Source of the DNA: Flavobacteriales bacterium
GTDB taxonomy: Bacteria > Bacteroidota > Bacteroidia > Flavobacteriales > UBA1820
Reading direction: 5' to 3'
NCBI GenBank assembly: GCA_003150615.1
Contig: QALN01000002.1
Location: forward strand, 62,001-126,000
DNA: 64,000 bases
Below the pieces are notes generated by a model. It worked only from the letters and a program-made list of their open reading frames with translations, searched no databases and was not told the origin of the DNA. Shown here piece after piece: positions 16,987-26,800 of this stretch. Position 1 is the stretch's first letter. Each line of letters starts with the position of its first letter. Made by a program: the position numbers and the translations under genes.

Positions 16987-17364
16987 ATGAAAAGATTGTT
17001 GTTTTTATTTGCTATGTTATTGACGCCATTCGCTTTGATGGCGCAAGAGGTAATCCCATCAGAAGGGTCTATTACTATTGATCTGACTACCTTTACCGGT
17101 ATTATGGCTTTCGTCACGATGTTAGCCACTCAGCTAGCTAAGGTAGTGCCGTATATCGACACCCATAAGTGGGCTAAGATTTTATCGGCTGTGGCTATTG
17201 GGATGTTGACATGTATCTTGGCTTGGTTCCTTCAGGTATCCCCGTTGTTGGTAGGTAGTGAATGGTGGGAAGCTCTGTTGTATGGGGTGGCAGTCGGGCT
17301 TAGCGCTGCTGGATTCTATGACCTAGTGAAAGCAATAGGTTTGTTATTTGTAAAAAGGATCTAG
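16987..17364 (+). CDS. Holin-like membrane protein
   Basis: 125 residues with a signal-like N-terminal hydrophobic segment (LLFLFAMLLTPFALMA, ending AQ), followed by three further membrane segments: about 35-50 (GIMAFVTMLATQLAKV), 60-80 (ILSAVAIGMLTCILAWFLQ) and 95-118. A charged tail, VKRI, ends it. Size, topology and position after the lysozyme gene fit a holin or spanin-like protein. It ends in TAG followed three codons later by TAA. Confidence 0.65.
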   Translation: MKRLLFLFAMLLTPFALMAQEVIPSEGSITIDLTTFTGIMAFVTMLATQLAKVVPYIDTHKWAKILSAVAIGMLTCILAWFLQVSPLLVGSEWWEALLYGVAVGLSAAGFYDLVKAIGLLFVKRI

Positions 17365-17455
17365 TTGCTGTAACTATCTTGCGATGAATTAAAATTACAA
17401 GGTATTATTATTTGTAATATAGTTAATTATATTTTGTAATTATATTAGTATTATT

Positions 17456-17463
17456 TATATTTG
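17456..17463 (+). promoter_or_regulatory. -7 box TATATTTG of the KilA-N gene
   Basis: TAnnTTTG match placed directly before a hairpin leader. Confidence 0.65.
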
Positions 17464-17498
17464 TGCGCCTATCTACTCATCACGAGCGGATAGGCGCA
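17464..17498 (+). promoter_or_regulatory. Single-hairpin 5' leader of the KilA-N gene
   Basis: TGCGCCTATC pairs with GATAGGCGCA (10 bp, perfect), with an inner CTC/GAG helix and the loop ATCAC. It starts at the presumed 5' end of the RNA and ends 29 nt before the ATG. It resembles hairpin 1 of the four kissing-loop leaders but has no second hairpin. Confidence 0.6.
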
Positions 17499-17527
17499 TT
17501 TATTAATTTAAAACTTTTAGTAAAGGT

Positions 17528-18280
17528 ATGAAAAGTAATTTGATTTTATCATCAGAGAGTAGGGAATTATTAGGTAGGAACATTTCTGTTATGTCCAAGG
17601 ACGGGTTTGTATGCATAACGGAAGTTATGGAAGCCTTGAATGAAAAACGTAAATCTATGGGGTTGGAGTCTAGAAGGCTTGATCATTTGTTTGCTACTAA
17701 TGGATTTCAGGAAAAGATGAAAGCTCTTGTTAGGGAGCTGAGTATTAATGATATATGTACTGTAAGAAATCTTACGGTACAAAACCATGAATTGAAAATC
17801 AATAAGATAACCGATCTCAAAAAATACGGAATGGCTTACCGAAGAGGAAAGGGGGAGGGTCAGAAATGGTATGTAAATCCGTATTTTTTTGTTATGGTAG
17901 CATTGGAATTGGATCCAGAGATATACGCCAAGGTGATAATATGGTTGCACGATGGATTCATAGAAGACAGGAATGCCGCTGGTGAGGCTTATATCAAGAT
18001 GAGTTCGGCTGTCGCCAGGTTGGTTAGTGACAAGGGTCAGTTGTCTGATAAGATATCAAGGGTAGCTAAGGCTATTAATTTTATCGTCTTTAACAAGCAT
18101 GAGAGTGGGATAAGGAATACGGCTACAAAGAATCAGTTAAACGACATAGTAGCTGTAGAGAATGTTATCACCGGGGTTATAGATGGTGGTTTTATAGATA
18201 CTTATGATAAACTCATAGATTATCTTGGTCATGAGTGGAAAAAGAAATGGGGTAATCCTGTTATGTCTTTAAAGGATTAG
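17528..18280 (+). CDS. KilA-N domain antirepressor-type protein
   Basis: 250 residues. The KilA-N DNA-binding domain covers about residues 10-155, ending in the typical KWYVNPYFFVMVALELDPEI then VIIWLHDGFIEDR. The C-terminal 95 residues are helical and unassigned. KilA-N proteins are phage transcription regulators and antirepressors. It has its own promoter, leader hairpin and terminator inside the structural block, i.e. the layout of an independently expressed accessory gene. Confidence 0.8.
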   Translation: MKSNLILSSESRELLGRNISVMSKDGFVCITEVMEALNEKRKSMGLESRRLDHLFATNGFQEKMKALVRELSINDICTVRNLTVQNHELKINKITDLKKYGMAYRRGKGEGQKWYVNPYFFVMVALELDPEIYAKVIIWLHDGFIEDRNAAGEAYIKMSSAVARLVSDKGQLSDKISRVAKAINFIVFNKHESGIRNTATKNQLNDIVAVENVITGVIDGGFIDTYDKLIDYLGHEWKKKWGNPVMSLKD

Positions 18281-18288
18281 TATTAAAG

Positions 18289-18316
18289 AGACTCATCATT
18301 GTCAAATGGTGAGTCT
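18289..18316 (+). terminator. Intrinsic terminator after KilA-N gene
   Basis: AGACTCATCATT pairs with AATGGTGAGTCT over 12 bp (one T-G pair) around a GTCA loop, followed by GTATTTTTT. Confidence 0.8.
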
Positions 18317-18329
18317 GTATTTTTTAAAC

Positions 18330-18337
18330 TATCTTTG
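18330..18337 (+). promoter_or_regulatory. -7 box TATCTTTG
   Basis: TAnnTTTG match upstream of a three-gene run of large virion proteins. Confidence 0.6.
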
Positions 18338-18361
18338 TATCAGAACGAAATAATTTGATAT

Positions 18362-20962
18362 ATGGGAAAGTATGTAATTAAAAGGAAGATACCTAAATAT
18401 CAAGATGCTGGGGAAGTTGATCCTGTCATGCCTGGTAATATTGTTGGTCTTCAGGGTCTTGGAGTGGAACCTCTGGTTTCGTCTACCCGGATAGGATTTG
18501 ATATTCAGCAGCCTGATATTAATACCATTGATACAAGTGATTTGAACGCTATCGTTGACAGCAATAAGAAGGTTGACGAGTCTGGCAGTACGGATGTTTT
18601 TGACTTTACCACCATACCTTATTATGGCGCTGATGATATAGGATCTAGGTTTACCCAGATGGGTCGTGGTATAGGGCGTATGAGAAGCGAGGGATACGGT
18701 GATTTATCCACCGGGGTTAAGACAGCTAATGTCGTGGGTACTGTAATGTCAGGCATCGGCGGTGTCTTAGGGTTGGCAAGGAACGTATTCTCAGGGATGG
18801 CGTCAGAGCAAGGCACTCGTACTAATATCAGGTTAGCTCAAGAGCGAGAGGCTAGGCAGAGACGGCAATCTCAGATGCGGTATAAGGATGGAGGTGGTGT
18901 TTATCTAGGACCTAATAATAGGTTCGATAGCGGTAGCCTTACCGGTGAGTATCTATATCCGTTACCTAAGTCGATGGAAGATCAAGCCAACGTAGAGGTC
19001 GAGAAGGGCGAGTACGTGACGCAGCCCGGAGAGGCGCCGATGGAGGCCATGGGGCAGAAGCACGCCGATGGGGGAACCCCCGTTTCCTTGGAGGAAGGTA
19101 CGAAGGTTATTACCGATGATACCACCATAGAGTCGGATTTCGCCAAATATATCAGGGATACGTATGGGATCAAGGCTACGCCTAAGGATACGTATGCTAC
19201 GTTAATGGACAGGTATAAGGCTAAGATAGGTCTTAAATCAGCTTATGATGATCAGAAGAAGGCTTTGGATAAGTTGAAGAAGAACGATAAGATAGATGAC
19301 GAGAATACGAGGCGTTTAAACGCTTCTGTATTATCCATGGCTATAAATGACAGTAACGAGACGGTTAATGGCTTAGAAGGAAGATTTACGGACTTCGCTA
19401 ATGTTATATACAAGGAGCAGGAAGACCGGAAGATGAAGAAGGATGAGGATACGTATTTCGCTAAGGGTGGTGAGATAGATAACATCATATCCAGATCTAT
19501 GAAAGAATACGGTCTTACGGAGGAGGATATAGCTGAGGCTAAGAAAGAGCTGCTTAAGAAAGTGGCTGGTATTCGTCAGAAGATGGAGAAAGGTGGTAGT
19601 TCTTTATTCGATTACCTACTTACTTTCCGTCCCGTAGAGAACAAGTACAATAATAAGGATAACACGTTTGGGTATCAGCGTCAGGGTCAGGATGGCTCTT
19701 ATGGCGGTATTAATACCGATGAGAGACTGGAGTATTATAAGACGTTCATGCCTTTGGCTTACGATGCTTATATGAGCGCTCCGAAGGCTACTGCTGCCAA
19801 GGCTCTTCAGGATGCTATATACAACACTACTGGTGGGTGGATGGGCTTGGCTACGGCGGAAAACCCGATCATCGCCAACGCAGAGGCACTTCGGGATTAC
19901 ACGACGCTCGTTTCTTTTGGCGGTGAGGATAGCCAAGGTAATTACCCGGAAGACAAGAAGGCCGCATATCATGATAGAATGAGAGATAATAAGTTTGGTC
20001 AATATTCGTCATCTCGTCCTATGATTGGTTTGGATGTAGTTACAGAGGATCAACATAAAGCTCTTAATGACGCTGGTATCACTCATTTCAGTCAACTGTT
20101 TTCTGACAAGAATAAAGATATTGTTAATAAGATCCTTGGGGAGGATATGCTTAAGATGCAGGCGTTAAGATCCATGAAAGGCATGGAAGGTCTTGATTTT
20201 ATACTTGACCCGCATAAGGTGGCTCCCGGTCCTATGGATATAGGTGATGTGGAGGATCCTGATGTTAAGCTGGATATGCCTGAGCTGATTGATCCTAATA
20301 CACTTCCTAAAACCAACACAAATGCCGGTAAGTCGAACGGCGGCAATGGAGGCAGGAATATAGTAGGTGGTGGTCTTGACTTTCCTGAGGTGTTCAGGAT
20401 GACTCCGGGAGCCGTGACAACGGAAGGTCTGGAAAGACATTACGCTCCTACCGTGGACCCGGTGTTGAGATCGGCTGATCAGTATATGGTTGAGGCTAAT
20501 CGTGCTTTCCAATCACAATTGGATCAGATGGGTAATGTCCCGGATTCCCAGAGAGGGGCTTTATCTTCCAGTTTACAGGCTATCATGAGTTCCAATATAG
20601 GTAAGTATATAAATGAGGTAGAACAAGGGAATGTGGCTCAAAGGACTTGGGCTGATAATGTCAATTCTCAATCATGGGCGAATACTTACGACAAGAACAT
20701 AGCCCAACGTCAAGCTTATCAACAACGGATATTGCAGGGATTGGCTATAAATGACGAGAACTGGGCTAGGTATTTCGATAGCGTCAATGATGAGATTCAG
20801 CAGAAGTGGAACACGGCTACGACCATGAATACATTAAGATCTATATTTGGGGATGTTAAGATTGGTCCCAATGGCCAGTTGATCGCAGACCCTCAAGGAG
20901 ATATATTAAGTTACAGGAGATTATATCCTGCTCAGGAAGTAACTAAAGGCAAAAAGGGATAA
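18362..20962 (+). CDS. Large virion/cargo protein 1
   Basis: 866 residues. Short basic N-terminus (KYVIKRKIPKYQ), a hydrophobic stretch near residue 125-145 (NVVGTVMSGIGGVLGLARNV), then a motif block VEKGEYVTQPGEAP...GGTPVSLEEGTKVITDD. From memory, that block recurs in large crAss-like and other gut-phage virion proteins with an E-x-GE...H-GG-V pattern. A Gly/Asn-rich linker near residue 660 leads to a helical C-terminal quarter. First of three large genes in a row, probably ejected or cargo proteins. No enzymatic motif seen. Confidence 0.6.
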   Translation: MGKYVIKRKIPKYQDAGEVDPVMPGNIVGLQGLGVEPLVSSTRIGFDIQQPDINTIDTSDLNAIVDSNKKVDESGSTDVFDFTTIPYYGADDIGSRFTQMGRGIGRMRSEGYGDLSTGVKTANVVGTVMSGIGGVLGLARNVFSGMASEQGTRTNIRLAQEREARQRRQSQMRYKDGGGVYLGPNNRFDSGSLTGEYLYPLPKSMEDQANVEVEKGEYVTQPGEAPMEAMGQKHADGGTPVSLEEGTKVITDDTTIESDFAKYIRDTYGIKATPKDTYATLMDRYKAKIGLKSAYDDQKKALDKLKKNDKIDDENTRRLNASVLSMAINDSNETVNGLEGRFTDFANVIYKEQEDRKMKKDEDTYFAKGGEIDNIISRSMKEYGLTEEDIAEAKKELLKKVAGIRQKMEKGGSSLFDYLLTFRPVENKYNNKDNTFGYQRQGQDGSYGGINTDERLEYYKTFMPLAYDAYMSAPKATAAKALQDAIYNTTGGWMGLATAENPIIANAEALRDYTTLVSFGGEDSQGNYPEDKKAAYHDRMRDNKFGQYSSSRPMIGLDVVTEDQHKALNDAGITHFSQLFSDKNKDIVNKILGEDMLKMQALRSMKGMEGLDFILDPHKVAPGPMDIGDVEDPDVKLDMPELIDPNTLPKTNTNAGKSNGGNGGRNIVGGGLDFPEVFRMTPGAVTTEGLERHYAPTVDPVLRSADQYMVEANRAFQSQLDQMGNVPDSQRGALSSSLQAIMSSNIGKYINEVEQGNVAQRTWADNVNSQSWANTYDKNIAQRQAYQQRILQGLAINDENWARYFDSVNDEIQQKWNTATTMNTLRSIFGDVKIGPNGQLIADPQGDILSYRRLYPAQEVTKGKKG

Positions 20963-20965
20963 ATA

Positions 20966-23857
20966 ATGGCTTCACAATACAGTATATTAAGGAATTACGG
21001 TAAGTACGTATCACCCTACAACATGGATGTCATGATGCAGGGTATGGGATACATGCAGCAGAAGATAGATACCAATCGGCAGGCTATAAATGAGTATGCT
21101 GATTATATTATCAATTCTGACATTATAAAACCTCAGGATAGGGAATATCTTCAGAATAGGTTAAATGGATTGATACAGGATGTGAATAACGTGTATCGTA
21201 AATCCAATCTAGCTTCTGATGGTATAGCTAGAAGCATACAAGCCCGTCTTGGAGAGGCTTTAGATACCCGTGTATTGAACGCTATCGCCGGTACTAGGGA
21301 GTATAGGTCTTTCTTTCAGAAGATCGAAGATATGAAGCTTAATAATCCTAAGCAATATAGTGCCATAAATGAGGCTGTGGCCTTAATGCCGTTTTATGAA
21401 TGGGTTAATGATGGTCAGGTTGGTACAAGGATGAATCCTATTCATTACACTCCTTATACGGATTACAATGAGGAGATGAATAAGATGATGAAGGATTTCG
21501 TCAGTCTTAATAAGGGAAAGAAGTTTTCTGTTCCTGAGGTAGTGGATGGCAAGCCTACTGGTAGGATGAGAGATATTACTGTTGATGAGATGAGTCGATC
21601 TCAGATTAGAGCGATAGCCGCTAGATCTATATCCCAGAACGCTAAGGCTCAGATGCAGATAGAGGGTCAGTATTTGGCTGCCACTAATCCCGGTATGTTT
21701 AGTGGCATGACTACTGATCAGTTCGTTAATAAATATGTTTCCGGTTTTGACGCTGAGGAGAGCGCACTCTTAGCCAAACTCAAAGGGGCCGAGGCCAGCC
21801 CTTCCGCTAAGGCGGCTATTGAGGCGTCACTACAGGAGGTCCGGGAACAGCGCCGTGCGTTAGTGGAGGAGGCTACTTCCTTTATTGGCAATAATATGAA
21901 CCCGGCTAGAGCGGGGGAGTTTATTGTACGTAATGAATTTCTTGATGGTGTATCCGCTAGATGGTCGTATAACAACTCATCTGAGAACTACATCGCTGAT
22001 GATTATTACTTTAAGATGAGAGATCTTGATTTCAAGGAGAGAGAGTTCTCGTGGAGGCAGAAATCAAAGGAGATAGATCAGAATCTTAAGCTTAGGGAAG
22101 TAATGTCCAAGGAAGCTGGTAATAGCTCTAATATCCCTACAGGTGTTATGATTGAGCTGGAAAAGGTTCAGCCTAATGTTACTCCTGAGAATATATTTGA
22201 CAATCAATATATTCAGAATGAGAATAATATATCGACAGGTGAGAAGGATTTAATATCATCCATAAATCCTGTTGATCTACGAGGCATAGAGAACGATATA
22301 CAAAACAATCCTTCTATATATCATGGTGGTGTTAATAGCGAGAATATTATGGCATGGATCACTAATAATGGCGGTGCGTCAAGTTCTGTATTATCATCAA
22401 CCCCAAATATGGTGAATAAATACGAGGCTCTTATGGCAGCGAATGATAATAGGAATAGGTATGGTAAGATCATGGATGAGGAAGTTGATTATCTTACAAA
22501 TGCCTTTGATGTCGCTACGGAAAATATCCTTAATGATGCTGTAAGGGATCAGGACTATGTTACTGGAGGTATTGATACATATACTGACAATGGTATGGTT
22601 AATGCGAGGGATGTTGGTAAGAATGGAGCTATTATTGGAGGGAAAGAGTATTCACCAGAAGATGCTTTAAAGGTTTCCGCTATAGCTGGATTGATAAGCG
22701 AGAACATCAACTATGCGGATAGATCTATAGCTAATACGGAGCTGATGAGATCTTATATAAATTTGTTAAATAGATATTCAGGAGAAAATTTCACTCTGGA
22801 GGATATAAATGATATAGCTAAAACTTATAGTCGTGTAGACAATCCGGTAATGAATAGCGATAATGTCGATATGACTAGTAGGGATAAAATGATCAAGATC
22901 TTAGGTAAGAATATGTCTAGAGCTGACGGCCCTACGCTTAGAAGAGAATGGTCTTCATCTAATATAGGTCGTAATATAGCTAAGGCTATTCAGGATTCTA
23001 AAATGGTCTATGAAAGAAGATATGACGAGTTTGCTCCAAGATCATGGTCGTTCTCTAATTCTACCAATGCCTCTAAAGAAGATAGGCGTATGCATGCTAA
23101 ATTAGAGAGTCTGCTTTTGTCAAGAGCTGGTTTCTTGAATAAGGATAAAGATAGCAGGCTTAATAATTACATATTGTATGCTCGTCCTACGGATAATCCC
23201 AATACATTTGATTTGGTAGCTATGGCTGGCGGGAAAAATATCGCTACGGTTCAAGTTACTAAAGAGGAATTAGATAGTATGGGGTATAGTTTGTACGAAA
23301 GGGAAAGGAATGTAAGATCTGAAGATTACGAATCTAAGATCATCCCTGTATCTTTTTCTGCCACGACCAATAGGCCTTATCAGAAATGGGCGCAAGCTAA
23401 TTCACTTGGCGCTTTCGCTACTATCGAGAATGCGGCTGAGGAGGCTTCTAGGATGGTTGATAAGTACAATATTCAGAACAATGAACTAGCTACATCCGAG
23501 CTTAATAAAAGAGCTATTAGGATTATTAATACGGTTTTAAGAAATTACAAATCGTATGATGTTAAAGCCAAGGGCTTTCCTGGAGGTGTTGAGGTTGGCG
23601 TCTATTTTCACGGGCAGGTTAGGACCGGGACACCTCTAAAGGTGTTGGAATATAATACTGATTATGCTGATAATATCATGAAGATTATAAATATGTGTCC
23701 TCAGATGTATCTTACCCAAGCCGTGGTTGAGGCTATCAATAAAGACGTTATTGTTAAGGGTAGAGATATTAATGAGCAGCACTCTGATCTTAGCAATATT
23801 CTTTCGGTGTTGGATAAAGAGACTATGGATAAAATAGATGGAAAAAATGAGCAATAA
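20966..23857 (+). CDS. Large virion/cargo protein 2
   Basis: 963 residues, mostly helical, starting 3 bases after the previous stop. The N-terminus (SQYSILRNYGKYVSPYNMDV) and a strongly charged, Gln-rich helical body suit a long internal or ejection protein. No catalytic motif or membrane segment is evident. Its last 11 bases overlap the next gene, which points to translational coupling and matched amounts. Confidence 0.6.
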   Translation: MASQYSILRNYGKYVSPYNMDVMMQGMGYMQQKIDTNRQAINEYADYIINSDIIKPQDREYLQNRLNGLIQDVNNVYRKSNLASDGIARSIQARLGEALDTRVLNAIAGTREYRSFFQKIEDMKLNNPKQYSAINEAVALMPFYEWVNDGQVGTRMNPIHYTPYTDYNEEMNKMMKDFVSLNKGKKFSVPEVVDGKPTGRMRDITVDEMSRSQIRAIAARSISQNAKAQMQIEGQYLAATNPGMFSGMTTDQFVNKYVSGFDAEESALLAKLKGAEASPSAKAAIEASLQEVREQRRALVEEATSFIGNNMNPARAGEFIVRNEFLDGVSARWSYNNSSENYIADDYYFKMRDLDFKEREFSWRQKSKEIDQNLKLREVMSKEAGNSSNIPTGVMIELEKVQPNVTPENIFDNQYIQNENNISTGEKDLISSINPVDLRGIENDIQNNPSIYHGGVNSENIMAWITNNGGASSSVLSSTPNMVNKYEALMAANDNRNRYGKIMDEEVDYLTNAFDVATENILNDAVRDQDYVTGGIDTYTDNGMVNARDVGKNGAIIGGKEYSPEDALKVSAIAGLISENINYADRSIANTELMRSYINLLNRYSGENFTLEDINDIAKTYSRVDNPVMNSDNVDMTSRDKMIKILGKNMSRADGPTLRREWSSSNIGRNIAKAIQDSKMVYERRYDEFAPRSWSFSNSTNASKEDRRMHAKLESLLLSRAGFLNKDKDSRLNNYILYARPTDNPNTFDLVAMAGGKNIATVQVTKEELDSMGYSLYERERNVRSEDYESKIIPVSFSATTNRPYQKWAQANSLGAFATIENAAEEASRMVDKYNIQNNELATSELNKRAIRIINTVLRNYKSYDVKAKGFPGGVEVGVYFHGQVRTGTPLKVLEYNTDYADNIMKIINMCPQMYLTQAVVEAINKDVIVKGRDINEQHSDLSNILSVLDKETMDKIDGKNEQ

Positions 23858-26800
23858 TAATAACGATATAGGGAATGTGATGAAGAGTCAGGGATATTAT
23901 GTCCCTACTCCATCAATTCCATCTCCCATGCCTTCTAAGGATAATATTTCTTCTATCCCTATACCTGTTGGCATGCGCGGTTCATCGGATATGGATAATG
24001 ATGTTTTGTCTAGAGAGGGAAGCAGGAGTATTCCATCATTAGTAGAGGGTATAAAAAATTCCGTAGAGACATCTTATCATGATGATGTAAAAGCAAGGAA
24101 TCCGCTTTTTCAGATGATAAACGAGACGGGTATTCCTAAGGGTAATTATGATATAACTGGAAGTAGGATCAACCTTCGTGATTCAAGGTATAGGCTGTCA
24201 ACAGGTGAATGGATTCCAAAATACGAGAGTTATATCAATAATGTGGATAATGATGATCGTCTATCGAGAAGTCAAAGTGGTTGGGAGAAAACTTATAGAG
24301 GATTAGGTAAGTTTATTTATAAGTCTGCTTTGTATGGAATAGGTGGAGTAGGTCAGTCTGTTTATGGATTAAAGGAGCTTGTTACAAAAGGGACGTTATC
24401 AGCTATGTATGATAACAGTTTTGCCAGATGGTTGGATGATATGGATAAGCGTGGTGATTATACGCTTAATCATTATTACAGTAAGGAGGAGCGAGATGCT
24501 GGATTTCTTAAAAGTATGTTTACAACCAATTTTTGGACAAATGATCTTTTGTCAGGAGCTGCATTTACGGCTGGAGCCGTTTTGTCATCTTACGCCTTCG
24601 CCGGAGCTGGTCTTATGAATGCCGCTCGTATGGGGGCTAGAATAGGTGCTACGATTGCCGGTATGGGGAAGGCTGTTTCTGCTACAAAGACCGGGTTTAA
24701 TGCTATGCTAAGAGCTGCCCGCATAGGACGAGGCATAGGTAAGGGGCTGGACAACCTGACCTTTATCGGTACGTCAACGCTTTGGGAGGCTTCGGTAGAG
24801 TCAAGGAGTGGGTTGATGGAATCTGAGGAAAACTTCAAGCAGGCTTACAGGAATGCCTATGGTAGAGAAGCCTCATATGAGGAACTCATGAAGTTCAGAG
24901 CTGATAATGCTGATGCCGCTAACGCTATATTCGCTGCCAATATCGGTATCCTTACGTTATCCAATATAGCTATGTTCGGTGATATGTTTGGCATGGATCT
25001 GGGCGTTGATAAGTTCATAAAACGAAATATATTTGGTGTAGGAGCCGAGAGGATGGATAATGGAACATTGAGGATCATAACGCCTAAGAAATGGCAGAAA
25101 ATAGCCGGGAATACGTTCAATATTATCAAACGTCCGGTATCTGAGGGTCTGTATGAGGAAGGTCTTCAGGGAGTGGCTAGTAAATCCGCCGAGGATTGGG
25201 TAGAATCAAGATACAATCCTATGGCTATTCGTCAGAATATAGGCTATATGGAGGCTATAAAGAACGGGTTCAAGGAGACTTACGGATCTAATCAGGGATG
25301 GAAGGAAATCGGCATCGGTATGATTATTGGATCGGTTATGGGAGTAAAAACTATTGGTGGTATAAAGGAATGGAGCCAAGACATGTCCCGGAACAAGGGG
25401 ATGGTGGAGGCTTACAACACCAATGCCGGCGCCTTGACTACCGCCGCTATCCGTGCTATTCGTGGCAGCATGGCCCTGAACACTCAATTATCAGGCTTGA
25501 GTACGGATAATAACGCTGACGATATACCTAATTCTAGAATCGTAGATAAGACTTTTAGTGACGCCGTATTCAACCGTCTTCGTTATGATCAGGAAATGGG
25601 GATGTTAGATGATACCAAGGAGAATTTCAAGACAGTCATCGAGTCTATACCTAATAGCGATATAGCCTCTGATATGAATATGACAGATGAGCAGGTAAAT
25701 GAGTATAAGTCCAATCTTGTTGGCGAGTTCAATAAGAAGGTTGATAATTTTACTATGGCTAGTAGATTTGCCGACTCCCTTACCGATGGTATATCCAATA
25801 GATCATTTAACACCTACATCTCTAACATGGCTTATAACGGTCTTGAGGCTAAGGATAATTTGGATGATATCGCTAATCAGTTAGGAAGGATATACAATAC
25901 GGATATAGGCCCCGCTTTAGATATATATTCTCGTCTTAATCCTGATTCGAGTAGGGATCTTAAGAAACTCAGGAAGCTTACAGATGATATACAGAAGATG
26001 GAGAAGAATGTTTTGAAGCTTCAGCAGAGTATCACGTCTAAAGAAGCTCTTGAGTCTGATAAGGTCAAGTTAGCCAAGGAGAATGATAGACTTCTTAAAT
26101 TGACGGAGGATAGAATTGCTTTGGAGAGGAGATTAGCTACGTTAGTTAACTCAGAGACAGATATATCTAAGCTGTTATTAAACAGGAATGAATCAAGGAT
26201 CAGTGCCGCCGATCTTATGTCGGCTTATGAGACTATAGTTGGTTTTGAGAATGCTGTATCTATCCGTGGGGTTGATAATTATAAAGAGGCTATGGCGTTA
26301 CTTAGCGAGTATCGTCATAATCTTGTGGCTTATAAGAATATAAATGAGTCCCTTCGCCGTATGCGTGATAGGAGATTCATACGGTCGCAGGAACGTGGGT
26401 TCATGAAGGTTTTGTCAAACATATGGGGAAAGACTTATGAGGAGGATGATAGTAAATATGATTTCAGGAATACCGATGATCCTGATGCCAACTCCCTTTA
26501 TGCCAATGATCAGGCCATAGATAAGGCTTATCAAGATGGTCTTATAGGAGAGGACGAGGCATTTATGTTCAAGACCTATAATCATATGATCGCCAGATCT
26601 ATGGAGAATGATATCAAGGCTGATGAGGGCGGTATCGTTGAGAATGTACCTGATAATGAGGATATCATAAATCCTTCTGATGATAGAATCAATAATATAG
26701 CTATAAAGATATGGAACGGTAATGAGGATATCTTATCTCCTAGGGAGAGGCAGATATATGATAATAACAAGGATCGTATCAATGATCTTGTAAATGGGTT